Part shown: positions 27,938 to 45,269 of the stretch, in pieces | How the letters are laid out: every line of letters starts with the position of its first letter | How positions within the stretch are numbered: the first letter of the stretch is position 1 | Assembly (NCBI GenBank): GCA_036785325.1 | Contig: JAXIVH010000249.1 | Span: 118,501-182,500 of the forward strand | Reading direction: 5' to 3' | Source: Urophycis tenuis | Lineage: Eukaryota > Chordata > Actinopteri > Gadiformes > Phycidae | DNA: 64,000 bases | Program-made: the position numbers and the translations under genes | Notes under the pieces: generated by a model | Databases searched by the model: none | What the model was told of the DNA's origin: nothing | The model's input: the letters and a program-made list of their open reading frames with translations, nothing else

Positions 27938-30352
27938 AGCAGCTGTCTTGAAACCTAGCATGTGACTTGACCGCTCAATGGGTTCTGCTGTGCTGGCGTC
28001 TGTGCTAACGGACCTCGTGGCCTGGTCTCCTCCCAGGCCCCAGCTGGCCCGCTGGTACGGACGCACCATGGATCCCGCCAACCAGGAGACCAACGCGGCG
28101 GTCCTGAAGAGGCGGCAGAAACAGATCCAGTACGGCAAGAACACCAGTGGCTACCAGAACTACCTTCAGCAGATCCCAAAGTAAGGGCTGGGCTCCGCGT
28201 GTGTGGAGATGGGGCAGGGTGGTCTGGGTGACGGGCTGGAGGAGAAACGCCCCATGGGTATGACCCCTTCAACTCCTGTGAGCACCCTTGATTGAACCAT
28301 CATCTCCTTGATTCCAGTGGTGTTTGGGATAAAACATTCTCGAAGCTGCAAGTCAATGCACTGATCCAACATCTTCTCACTTGCTTGTGCTTGAGGATTT
28401 CTCTTCAGGCTTGCTGGAGTCTCCAGTATTTTAGCTAAAGACGCAAATATATCTGAGGGTGAGGAAGACCTAACGCACCAGGGGACTCCCGGGATTCTAG
28501 GTGACCAGGTTTCTGTGCACCTCCCTAGGCAACTCAGAGACCCCAAGGTCCACCCCTCCACCCCGAACAAGTACAGGAAGTACAGCCGACGCTCCTGGGA
28601 CATGCAGGTGCGACTGTGGAGACGGGCGCTGCACATGTGGGACCCTCCATCGGAGAACCAGACGGAAGGTTCCGAGGCTTGGGACCCTGTGGATCATCTG
28701 TAGGTGGCACGACGTTTTAATGTACATTCAAGGGCCCCACACTTGTAATTTTCTACTTTGTTATTTAGGTGGTCTTAAAGGAAAACCCACCCCCCCTGTT
28801 TGAGTTAGTTCACATCGATTACAACATTTTAAAGAATTGCGTTATCAGCAACACTTATTTATTTTAAGGGGCAGGGATATTTTACCATTCATGCATTTAC
28901 TGTTGCACATCCCTGCCCACTCACTACAATCAGACTCTGGGGGCGCATAAGCCAGAGAGTTTGTTTCCTGGGAATGTGTAACGGGTAACTCGTGCAGTAC
29001 CAGGTGTTTAATCCATAGAGGGCAATTTGAGTCCATATTCACATCTCCTTCGTTTTCAAAATGTTTGGGTCCTGGGCCCCAGATTGTGCCCAGGATCATT
29101 CCATAGCCCTACCTTTTTGAACACCAAACCCCCAACAAGTCATTTTAGAGAAGGAAGTGGGTCCTTCAATGCATCGAGTGTTGCCCCCTCACAGGCAGTG
29201 CCAGCTGGAGAAGATGACCTCACAGCTCTGCGAGGATGGGGAGAAGCACATGGTGAGAGAGGAGACTCCACCGGCCTCCGAGACCTCCTCGCTGTCCCCT
29301 CTCTCGGTGGCGGGCCTGCTGGACCTCCACAGCCCCCCTCAGCTTCCCCACCTCTACCTGGTAAGAGGGGGGCCCCCCTTCCCTCACCTCTCACAGGGTT
29401 GAAGTGACGGCCAACGGGACCTTAAAACGAAAAGTAACATCATGGAGGACATCGTCAACATCATCCATTGCACGCCAACATCTCTTGTCATCATCACCAC
29501 TTGATATTGGTCAAGACGTAACTTTACATTCTACTCCACATTCAGTGGTCCATAATGTAGACGTTGGAATTGTATGCGCTTTATTTTTCTTTATACTAGA
29601 ATTGTTTTTTGTTGGACATTTCCCCTCCAATATCGGTGACTTGGCAGTTAACCTTCACATCCAATAAGCCATCAAAATATAACATTACATTTTAGAATAG
29701 GCTGCCATTGGTAACTAGGAAATCAACATCCACATATCATAACGATACACGCTTTTCACAGTGAATGCCATCGAATCGGTGCGCGTGAACGGATGTTGCT
29801 CGTCTTTTTGAAAGTCACGCCATCTCCGCCATTTTATCATGAAACCCATTGCTTGCGTTCCCCCCCCCCCCCCCCTCCTGGGTTTTGTGTTGATCGCGGT
29901 GGTTCTTCAGCTGCCAGAGTGCAGCCCCAAGCTGCAGCCGCTGCCCCCCCGGTCTCCCCCTGGTCTGAACTACTCCTTCACCAGCCAGCAGACCACCAAC
30001 GAGAACATGATGGGGTGGCTGCGTTTCCTCCTGGAGGAAGGTCACGTTCTTGGTGAGTCATGCGTGGAGCGATGCGGTCATTAGCAACTTTAAAACATCT
30101 AAGCCATTCAGCGGATAAGCTTAACATGGTCCAGTAATCAATTGAAAGGTATCTTGATGGTTTGCTGCTTGGTTGATCAATAGTGGGCCCTGATCTGATT
30201 TATCCGATTGGAAGACCGACACCAACGCATAACAGTCATTTTTTGACCCGAAGAACGGTGTGTGACCGTACTGCTCCTGCCTTCCAGACCTTTCCCCTGA
30301 TGACCAGCAGGTTCCTGTGGCCAATGCTCGCCCGTCATGGAGCCCACACTGA
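26149..30352 (+). CDS. slbp2: Histone stem-loop-binding protein, SLBP2-like
   Basis: Seven exons (26149-26177, 26641-26805, 28037-28180, 28529-28699, 29195-29360, 29911-30052, 30288-30352) total 882 nt, 293 aa. The RNA-binding domain spans roughly residues 72-145: a [15 protein letters not shown] motif, then [20 protein letters not shown] and [12 protein letters not shown]. This fold binds the histone-mRNA 3' stem-loop; the TPNK threonine is the phosphorylated residue in SLBP. The N-terminus (cysteine- and proline-rich) and the long C-terminus do not resemble somatic SLBP, and the motif changes (STPNKYRK for KTPNKFKK) fit the oocyte-type SLBP2 of frogs and fish, which keeps stored histone mRNA silent. 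I infer SLBP2 from this; the domain itself is certain. AATAAA at 31252 probably ends the transcript. Confidence 0.88.
27220..27564 (-). other. Unassigned 114-codon open frame in slbp2 intron 2
   Basis: The minus strand is open for 114 codons with balanced amino-acid use, but no start context, flanking exon signal or recognised domain. The end of the frame ([13 protein letters not shown]) faintly resembles the 'NLRIxGxPE' motif of L1-type ORF1 proteins, so a retrotransposon fossil is possible. I make no functional claim. Confidence 0.2.
27748..27895 (+). repeat. Repeat copy A in slbp2 intron 2
   Basis: Shares two blocks with 29592-29745 in intron 5 of the same gene: 'actagaatt..gttttt(g)gttgga.atttccc' and 'ggctgc.attggt.actaggaaat.aacatcc'. 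The spacer between the blocks differs (T-rich here). A long poly-T run (27908-27936) follows. Confidence 0.65.
29592..29745 (+). repeat. Repeat copy B in slbp2 intron 5
   Basis: Homologous to 27748-27895 in the same orientation; see that entry. Either an interspersed family or a local duplication within slbp2. Confidence 0.65.
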
Positions 30353-31251
30353 TCGCTCTGGGATGTTCTAAGGTCTAATCCACAATACCGCTGTGTTGTT
30401 GGCTGCTTTTTCTTTTCATGACGGCCGGTGCCCAGTGGGCTGCATTCCAACTCTTCTTCATCCCCCCCCCCCCCCCCCCCCTACAGGTGCTCACTGAAGA
30501 GGGTGGCGCATGGAGTTCTGGATCCTCGGCCTTCATCAATGACAAACCTGCTTTCACTTCTTTTGGCTCTTTGTTTCTGGCCTTTGTGTTTGAGGCCGTG
30601 TGACGTGTTGTCTCGACGGTGGTGGGTTGTTTTTTTTATTTATTTAGTATACAGTGGGTTGTCTTTTTACGATGGCCGTGATGTGCACGATGGCGGGTTC
30701 CAGGACCACAAGAACCTGGGGCAGCACTGTCCCGATCATCGGCCACCATTTAGGCAAGCTCTCTCGACTTCTAGACCCGTGACGCCATTTTATAATTCAA
30801 ACCTCTGACCTGGAGGGAGACATTTCCCAGTCGGCCTTGAAAGAATCCATAGGCTGAACAGATGAGGAGGATTAGAGTATTGAGAGGACTACCTCCTCAC
30901 GCAAAGCACTTCACTTTTTACTTTGTCACTCCCCCTCACATTCTTGGCTTAATTGGGTGCCTAGGTTTTTTTGTTTTGTTTTTTGACCGTTTTTCACCAA
31001 AATAATTTGTGTGCGCACTCATTCTTTAATTATGACACTTGCCGTGTACTGTGTGATATAATTATTGTTTTTCACGTAATTGTTTGGACATATCTTGATG
31101 CTCCAGGTTCCCTCAGCTGTGCTTTCTTAGAGATGCGTGATACTGGGAAAGGCTGTCTTTGTGTTGTTCGTTTTACTTTTTTTGTTTCAATGTAATTTTG
31201 TGCAGCTTGAATATTGAGACTATACTGGAAATATTTAAAATGATCAAAACT

Positions 31252-31257
31252 AATAAA
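31252..31257 (+). terminator. slbp2: slbp2 poly(A) signal candidate
   Basis: AATAAA about 900 bases after the slbp2 stop, followed by a T-rich stretch. The 3' UTR before it has poly-C (30463-30481) and short T runs, no coding signal. The 650 bp from here to the fam53c first exon hold no gene. Confidence 0.55.
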
Positions 31258-31899
31258 GATGGAAACATGTTACAAATCTTTAGTTTTTTCTTTGATCAGC
31301 GGAAGCGAGAGATCGATGGGCATCTGACATGATATATTTACATAATTTACCCTGGTAAAATGGTTTGATTAGATGAAACCTGAACCACGAGCTGCTGCCC
31401 GACACTTTATTTACGTGTATACAAATTGCGTCAACGGTCCGCCCAAATCACAGGAACACATGATTTTGCAATCTAATTTCGAAGAGATTGAAGTAAGTGA
31501 TATACAATCAAGCGCAACTAACGTGCTGGAGCTGGTAAACAAGCGATGTAGGCCGTTATAAACTACAAGTCCCATCATCCAAACAGCCATGCGTCGGGGC
31601 TAATTTTATGTCTACAATTGCGAATACCGTTATAACGTAGGGGTAATACAAATCACGCTATATATAGCCTACATCGTTTAATAAAAGCTGAAAATATTTT
31701 TTATTCAGATTAATTTTATTACAACTCGCGTTCACGGCGTCGTCCCTCCTCCTCTGCTGGCACCGTAAACGCTCTTTCTGAATCCCGATCGCTCACGGGC
31801 GTGTGGACGCAATTAAAAAAACACTCGGAATAAAACGACGCGGGGAATTGATTGCGCGTAACGCTTATTCTACACATGCAACACAGTACTTTTTCGATG

Positions 31900-32146
31900 G
31901 AGGTTTCATAGAAACGTAATCCGACTCGACATTCAGTCACTGTCCGGGGGGGGGGGGGGGGGGAGACGAAAAAAAACCCCAGCAGCATCGGAACAAACGA
32001 GCGGCACGGTGTTTTGCTTTTTTAATACTAGGTCAATACACCCGAGACGCACATTCTGCACTGACACCGTGCGTACCCGCTCCGCTCCCAACGGCTCCAT
32101 CCATTCCAGCCGGTTCACCTCGGATCGGCGGCGGGGTTCGGACAAG
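31900..32146 (+). promoter_or_regulatory. fam53c: fam53c promoter and probable non-coding exon 1
   Basis: GC-rich sequence ending in a strong donor, GACAAG|GTAAGA, at 32146/32147. It lies 2.3 kb upstream of the exon that carries the fam53c start codon, which itself begins with an acceptor, so an upstream untranslated exon is required. A G19-like run sits at 31945-31963. Exact transcription start is not visible. Intron 1 (32147-34477) has poly-C at 32479-32500 and poly-G at 33918-33931 and nothing else I recognise. Confidence 0.5.
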
Positions 32147-34779
32147 GTAAGACCATCTTACATTACACGACTGAAACGATCGCGCATCGTTGTGTCCGTG
32201 CGGACGGGGAAACCATCTCCGGTCCCCCCCTCCGCACCGCCTTCGCAGCATCCGACAGTGCAGGCTCGGCGCGCCGTGTTTTCCCCAACATGCGATCGCA
32301 GTGGTCCAGATAGGCCGGCTGATGGGATTATTAGCACTGTTACCACTGATCACGGCAGCCATTAGGTCTTTGACAGAGATTATATAGGGGGGTGGTGGCG
32401 TGATGGGGACACCGTAGCCGTGCGATTCTGGGATATCTGTCTGGAAATCGCCGTCGGGTGAGTTACAGTGTTGATCTCCCCCCCCCCCCCCCCCCCCCCC
32501 AGCTAACGATGGAGCGGGTCAACGTGAGCTAGCTGGTGTTAGCTGCTACCGCTAGCCTCAAGCCCCCGTGGATGCGACCGAGCGAACCGGAGCCCCCCCT
32601 GTCTGGTCTGCAGACGGGGTCCTGTTTATCGTACGGTATACATGTCTGTGCCAGCTCTCTTTCAATGTGAGGATCATGCACGGTGTGTCTGTGTATGTTT
32701 TTAGGAGGCCGACCTTCAGCAGTGTGGGGTGTAATTATTTAAATGTAAATGAATGGATGAAATTGGAGTGGTATGTGTGTGTGTTCAAATGAACGCAAGT
32801 CGGCTCGCATCACGGCGCTCCTTATCGTTTTGTCATTTGACCATTCGCCGCTGTTCAATATAATATATAATTAGCGCATTGGTATGTTTGAATGGGGAAG
32901 CAGCTGGGGTTAGCATTCCCCATTGGAGACAAGGGGCTGCGCTAGCCGCGAGCTAGGAGCGGGTTGTGCCAAGCGGCCCTCGGTCCGTCATCACAGCGCA
33001 ATGGCACCTTGTTGGGTACACAAAGTGCCCGTTTTCCATTGAGGAAGGCCCGGTACCACATCTAACACTGTCACACAGAGAGGTCCGATGTACAAAACGT
33101 CAATAGGGAGATTTATTTAGGGGTCGACTTTTTTACCTAGACATGTTGTTTACCGTCCACATCATCAACAGCAAGTGGATCCTTAAACCTGGTGATGAAA
33201 TATGCCGAACCTCACCAATATTGAAGGCGAACGGACAAGGCTTGTGGGTTTTTACTTTTGTATGCGTTAGAAACATTGTTTTGCTTACAGATAACGGGTG
33301 CACCCCTTTTAATCATCTCAAATAACATTGCTCTCCATGCACACCGATAGGCTGAATTCCTACTTTAATGCAATTGTTGCTCACACCCAGGATGAGCAAA
33401 CTGATGCCACTAGACAGTGGGTCACGCTCAGCTATTGAGTTTCAAGTTTTAGTACACGTAACCCTGGCCAGTGCTCATATGGGGGGCTGAAGTGTGTGTG
33501 TGTGAAGCACTGATTTGACCTGTGTTACCTGCACTTGGTCCAGTTGGTAACACACTGTCACAGATCGCTTTGAAGTCCTCTGTGATCATCACAGTACGTA
33601 CATTCTCAGGACAAAATCAAGCATGAGGTTGCATTAGCCTGATTTTTGCAACTTGGGTTTTCAGGTTTTAATTTGGCTTCCACATTGGCGTACCTATACA
33701 GATAATTGGATGAATATATGCTATACTGAAAGGAAAATAAATAAATGTATACTTTATGACATTGGGCATCATAGTAGTATATTAGACATAATAGAATATA
33801 AATATGATCTGATTTCAACGTTGTGTGTATTAAGATCTGTATTGCACTGTGTGAATCACAGATCAGCATAGATAATTCAATTTGATCCCATCTTCCACAT
33901 TCCATGGGAGGGGATTGGGGGGGGGGGGGGGCTGCTCGGGTTCAACACACATTTTGTTTTGTTTGTTGGGAGTCTGCTCGAGTGATCCTCTGGCCGGGAC
34001 GTCGCCTGAGGATGTTTGATGCCGGCCAACTCGCTGGATGAACAAGGGATTCGTATTTCCTTGCTTCAACCAACGTCACAGATTCAGACCCATAGATGTT
34101 TGTTTTTTTTAAATTATTTTTACTCATGTAAGGGGTTTCTGATATAAAAACAATGGCTGGATGATGAAGTAGCAGAAGCCTACAATTGTGTTAACTGCGT
34201 GGATTTGATTTTTGTCTGCAATGGCAGCTAACTCCTGTATCTACATGATGGTCAACAACCAATCCCCAGAAAAAGGATGCATGTCTGTTGACTTGACACT
34301 GACCCTGAGTGAGAATGTTTGACTGTGACAGAAGCAGACGATTCCTCCGCGTTGTTGACTGCAACCTAATAGTGTGTCCTGAAGGGCAACAACTGATCCA
34401 ACTTATTGTCCTTTGCCCTTTGTGAGTCACCTACAGCTGCACAACACTAATTGCTTACCTGCTTTTCTCTGCTGCAGGTGAGTTTTCGGGGGGGGGAACT
34501 GCTGCCTCCGAAATGTCTTTGTGATAGTGGGAGGGGCTGCCTGTCCCTGAGGAGGCAAGGAGGAGGAGCCTCCGACTCCTAAGTCCCTCCCAGTCCTCCC
34601 GAAGACCGACCCAACGGACCGGCACCTGCAAGGACACACTTCCCTCCCTCCCTCCCCCTCTCCTTCTCCTCCTCCCCCCCCCTCCTCCTCCTCCTCCCTT
34701 CTCCCGTCCGTTTTCTCCTCTTGGCCCCGTGTCTGTCCCCTCTCCCTCCCTGCTCTCCCCCGGCCCCTGCCACCATGCC

Positions 34780-39656
<4,877 letters not shown>

Positions 39657-41546
39657 CACCGCGTCTTTGTAAATTGGAAAGGCTTTTTTTTTTTCTTTTT
39701 TTTTTCTTTGGTTCCTTTTTAGGTTTTTTTTTTTTCTTCTTCTCTGTTTACCGAGTATAAGTTAACGCCTCCCCTCTTCCGTTTTAGTTTTTTCTTGTTT
39801 CTCCTCCTCCTCCTCCTCCTCGAATCACATCGCGCAAAAACAACACTCTGGGTTCCCCCCGGGGCTCGCCGGGGGCGGAGCCACTTACCGCCAATCAGCA
39901 GGGCTCTCAGGAACAACGCCTTCTCTCATTTGATGAGCTGGAGTTAACCGCGGCTGATTGATGACAACGGTTATGATGTGACTACCACCACCTCCACCAC
40001 CGCTACCACCACCACCACCACCACCACCACCTCCGCTAAGCCCAGCGCTGGGTCTTAGCGCTGGTGTCGCCCCCTGGAGGCCGCCTGTGAAAAGAGATGG
40101 TAAATAACGGCCTGGACCTTGAGACGTTACGCACGTCGGTCGGCTTCTACGTTCACCGTTGAATGAATTCCTTGACGTTTGAGAATCACGTCGCTTTCCC
40201 GTTTTCTGTTTTGGCCGAGTAAGCGTCACGTGAGGATTTTGCGAGTCAAAGCCCGCCGTCCTCTTGATTCACCTCCGAAACATCACCCCGACCGAAGTTG
40301 TTTTCGGAATTGTAGAACGACAAATTGAGCCCGATTCGATGGAAAAAAAAAAAAAACCCGCTGTAAGCTAAAAGGCCGTTTTTGGCTAACGTGCGTTTCG
40401 TTTTGCGTGACGTTTCCTAACACTGCAGACGAGTTCCCGTCGTCAAGGTTTCCATTGAATCCTGCGTGGTGGTTGGTGCCCAGTGCTCGTGGACGGTGCC
40501 GCGCTGCGGCCGGCAACCAAACTGCGGTGTTAGCCCGTCGTATTCTCCAGTATCGCCATGCCAACGCCTTACAACCCCAGGTGAGGAAAAACTCAGGCCC
40601 ACTGTATTAGAGACAGTGTCGAAACGCTGAAGATGAAATCTAAACATCAACACCACATCCTGCCCTAACTATATCAATACAACGTGTCCGTTGTTATGAT
40701 AAACTATCTATCTCACTTTCTTTTTTTTGTTGAAGAATTCAAATTTAAGACTATTATTGCAATCATATATTGTAATAGGCTACTAACCCAACTGGGGTAT
40801 CGCTAAATGAATTAGTGTGGTTAACGGTAAGAGAAATTCTCTTTTTAAGAAGCATGCGACATGACAACATATGCATGCACAATCCTTACCAAAAAAGAAT
40901 ATAGTGCACCGCATTCCCGCGTTAAACTACAATAACTCCGTTAAGATTTGCATGACTTTAACCAGATGAAGCTAGCGCTGAGGTGACAGAGGTCAGTGAA
41001 AGACTACGACCAGCCCTAGTATCAATAACAGTTGCTGAGGATACAGAGCGGAGGCCAGACGACCACAGGCTCCGAGGCTATTTTGCTCTGTGGTTCTCAC
41101 GCAAATGGGGTTTGCCAAATTGCACCAGTCGTGCTTATAACATGAAATAAGATGTTCTTTATTAATGCCATGAAGGAAATTAGGGGCATCAGGATTACAT
41201 ACCAGGTGGGATAATGTGGGTGTAATAATAGTATTCGATAGGACTAATGATTATAGGTATGCTAGTATCATACCAACAATGACACCAAAGCAGGTCAAGG
41301 GTCAGCCAGGTTTCAGGACGAGCAGCTGGGTGAGGTCTGGGTGAGTTCTGGGTCAGGGCCTTGGCATGGCGTTACCCGGTGGTGGGATAGTGTTGCGGTG
41401 TGGTGCGGCCCAGCGAGGCCCCGCTGAGTGCAGGTGGTCACTGACGCTGTTGTTCCATGTGAGTGTGCACACATTCCTTTACCAGTAGCTACCAAACATT
41501 GCTGTTGAACAAGTCTGAATGGTGCGAGCGCCTGCTACTTTCATTG

Positions 41547-41588
<42 letters not shown>

Positions 41589-44274
41589 GTGTGTGTGTGT
41601 GTCATACTCGTCAAACTGAGCAGAGCCATGAATAGAATTCCCCTCACCCCAAGTCATTGCTTTAGCATGATGCTATTGAACCCAAATTAACACTCATAAC
41701 CAAAACACCAGAAATACCAACACGATTCAGTTGACAAAAGCAAATTCTTGCCGCTATCAAATTAATGTTCCATCACTAGATTCCCAAAATATTTAGCTGA
41801 CAAAATAGCTAGAAGTAGCCAAATGGGTTGCTTTTGATTCGTTAAATCACACAGGCATGTTTGTCAGTCCATGAAAAATGTTTTGCATCGTTACAGAATT
41901 CCACAGTACGGAAAATGTCTTAAGCGGGATGATGAAATGCACAAATCAATCAAGAGGGAGCTCCTCTGCACTAAAACAACCTTTTTTTGCCACAGACCAC
42001 ATGGAAAAGTTCAACCTCGTTAGGAATCAAACAGATGAGCATGGCTGTGTGTTGAGTCATGGCTCACCCCCCCCAACACCCTGAAAAGTCTGATTAGAAG
42101 TTGAGATTTCGTTGATATCAGCCACCAGCTCTAAACGTGTTTCCATATTATTTATTTATTTACAAACTTGTCTTCACCTGCAGAAGTGACTTTTTTTTTT
42201 TTTTTTTTTTTAGCTTAAAAAAAAAATAAAATTATACAGGAATGCTCAGAATGTACATGCTGTCTGTTCTTGGAGAGATACAACGAGAGGGACATGTGGA
42301 ATTTTGTTCAGTCGTGTTTTTTTTTTTTTTTTTTACTCCCATACACATGTCATCGTCAACCGACGCCAAAGCATTTCAGCGTTTCTCCATTGGTTTGGGC
42401 GCCACCGGCTCGTTAGCCTCCACCCTATGGGTGCCTGCTCCCCCTCGCCGACAACAACCCGGCCGGTCGTGTTTGTTCAAACATGGCGGCGTCCCCCTCT
42501 GTACGACTCCGGGTCAGAACCCGCGGGTCGCCGCGGAAACGGCAGCGAGCCGCTCGCACCCCAGCCAGCCGCCCCGCCCGCCCGGGGACGAGGCCGTCTG
42601 CAGCAGAGCAGCACGCGGCCTCTCTGGCGTAGAACACGCCTCCCTGGCGTAGACCACGCCTCCCGTAGACGAGGGGATCCAAACCCGTGACCCGGTGGGT
42701 AAAAAGGTGGACCTCCGGCAGGAGAGTCACATTTTATCTCCCCACACCCCCCCAACCCACACTACTGACCAGAACACAAAGAGCTGATGTATTTATGCAA
42801 CCAGCCCATCCCTTAGTGGTTCAATCGGCATCCCTTAGTGGTTCCTCACATGCCGCCCTTGAGCTCCAGTTTGAGGTACACCCGCAGTGTCCATCACACG
42901 TTGTGTTCATCACCAGAGTGCAGCAGTCTTGAAACCGCAATCACGTTCTTTTCTGGGAAGGGAAGGGGTGGAGACGGTGTGTACAGAACCAAGTGATCGA
43001 GGCTCGGGCCATGCGACTCAACCCGTATTGTATTTATATTCACAGGCTGAGGGCTCGGCCAGGGCCAGGGCGGGCTCCGTTCTTCAGGCCCGGGGGGTTC
43101 TGCTCCACGTTGAGCGTACTCTTGTTTCAATACAAAAAAAAAAAAAAGATGATTTAAAATGCATGTTCAAAAAGTCAAATTCAAGAAGAATTGAGGAAGA
43201 TTACTTTTCTGATCTACTGTCGACTACGTTTTCAAAAGATATGGGTACAAAAAAAAACAACAACACAGAAAACATCACCCGATTTTCAAGGATTATTTGA
43301 GGACAAAATGCATACGTGTGTTTGTCTGGTTTACTGCACAACATGATGGAAACACGCAGCCGTCTGCTGCCTCCACAGCGTTCCTGCACCTACTGGTCCC
43401 TTTTCCTCTCCACCGGTATCATCACAGTCTACTCATGGAATTATAACAGTCAGCATATGCCTTACAGGTTATTCCTTCCTCGGATTGAGTAAAACAAAGA
43501 GGATAGACGGCGATGGAAATTTGTTTCATTCTCTGTAGTTGCTTCTTTTCTTTTTTTTTATAACTATGTTTGTTCATCACTGACTCGGGCGGGAGGTGTG
43601 TTGACGTAGGCATTGAATGCACTGTGTTTGATGAGTTATGGAGAACTTCAGATGGAAGAGGCCACTGTATTCGGATGGTGCACTGTAATATAATATTATA
43701 CTGCTGCAGCAACCATAATCATTTAAAAAAGAAAATGATGAAAAAAATCCAAGAGAAAGCTGTGTAAAGATGTTAGCTGAGAGGCTGTAGGCTGGTCATC
43801 TCTGTCTTTTAGAAATGTTTTTTATTGTATGTGTTAAAAAAATGGAGGCCATTTCAAAAGTTTGTGTATAATAAAGATTATTGGAAATTATTTTACAATG
43901 AAAAGGGAACAAAACGGTGTACCTGTCATCTTATTTATTATTTAGCTGTGTTCAAGGGTCAAGGTGAGCAGGCGTTGCTCAAGAAGGTGGTCGAACCCCC
44001 TCTTTGTCTGATGATCTCTACCTCTCCTTGAGGACAGTTTCACACCTGAGGGTTGGAGACATCAACCCATGCCATTCATGGTCTCTTTATTTACTAAACA
44101 CATTAGATAAAATATTGCTTATCAAAATGGAATCATTTGATTTTTTTATCAATAACTTTTTAACCATTATGTTAGAGATGATTATTTTTTTATTCATGTA
44201 TCTATCTATTTTTTTTATTTGGGGTTCATTTCTATGTATGATGAAACAACTGGAATAGGAATGTTATCAATAAA
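39657..44274 (+). other. fam53c: fam53c 3' UTR and downstream region
   Basis: No coding signal. It begins with T-rich and CCTCCT runs, a (CCA)n block at about 39983-40031, (TG)n at 41553-41602, poly-T at 42191-42212 and 42317-42334, and a GC-rich stretch with two CACGCCTCCC copies near 42644-42664. AATAAA occurs at 42225, 43870 and 44269; any could be the fam53c poly(A) signal, and a long 3' UTR would not be unusual for this gene. From 44275 to 45130 I see nothing. Confidence 0.4.
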
Positions 44275-45130
44275 ATCGCCACTAGGAGGCGATAACACCT
44301 ATTCATAAAGATGAAAGTCCTCGGGAACATAAGGGACCTTGTTTTTTCATTCCACGTATTTCTTTTTTTATTGCAACCGGGTAATAAAACAGAGCTGCCC
44401 TTACTGCTGTAACAACTACGGTCTAACACAGCAAAAATAATCTATTACAGTCATTACGGTAACAGAGGCACGTGCCCAGTGTCGCGCGCATCCGTCCCAC
44501 ACCTGGAGCAGTTAAAACCGTTAGTGTCCCGACTGGTGAGGAAGCTTTGAAGATTTACTTTTACAGCTTTTACTTTTACTTTTAGTCATGAATTACCGAC
44601 AAGCGTGTCAAACTCCACTGGCACTCACGTCAACGACGGCTTAAATAGTAGGTACGTGTTAATCCACGGCCGTAATGAACACATTAAGTCACACACGTGT
44701 TGAATTGAGTTTGAGATAACGGTTGGTTGTCGGCTCGCTGCTAGAAAAATATTTGTATTTTCGTTTTTTTAAATTTTTTTTATATTTCTTTGACTTGTAT
44801 TTGGACACCATTTGGACACTGCTGAAATACTTACAAAGTTACGTGAATATAACATGTTTGTTGCGGTTGTAACAGCTGTCAGGTCTCTGATTCAGATGCT
44901 AGGCTAGCTTAAGTTTACATCATTTGCTGCATGTGGTCAACATCGAACAAGCAAATGACACCTGAAGCAAAACCTAATTCCTACTAAAAGTTTAGAAAAA
45001 AAAACAACAGTTTTACTATATACAACTAGCAGTATACCTAACTCTGGAGTCGTCTGAACAGGGTTATATTATATGGTACACTACATTGTGTACAGTTATG
45101 CCTGTGTTCTGGTAAGTATGCCCTGCCAAG

Positions 45131-45138
45131 TATATAAA
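45131..45138 (+). promoter_or_regulatory. Candidate TATA box of cngk
   Basis: TATATAAA lies 139 bases upstream of the cngk ATG and would place transcription start near 45160, giving a 5' UTR of about 110 bases. A TATA-type promoter would fit a tissue-restricted (germline) gene. Position is the only support. Confidence 0.4.
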
Positions 45139-45269
45139 GCATTTAAAGCATTTTATTTTACAGCATTACCATAATAATGATGCACAGCCCACTGTGAGGC
45201 TTACTTGCCTTACAGCAGTCTATGTAGTCTATTTGAGTCGTGTTGGATGCTCCGTTCACCGTAGTCGCC

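Noticed and set aside
42242..42755. Overlapping frames of 92-136 codons on both strands in the fam53c downstream region
   Set aside because: They start in poly-T sequence, have no splice or domain support and disagree with each other.
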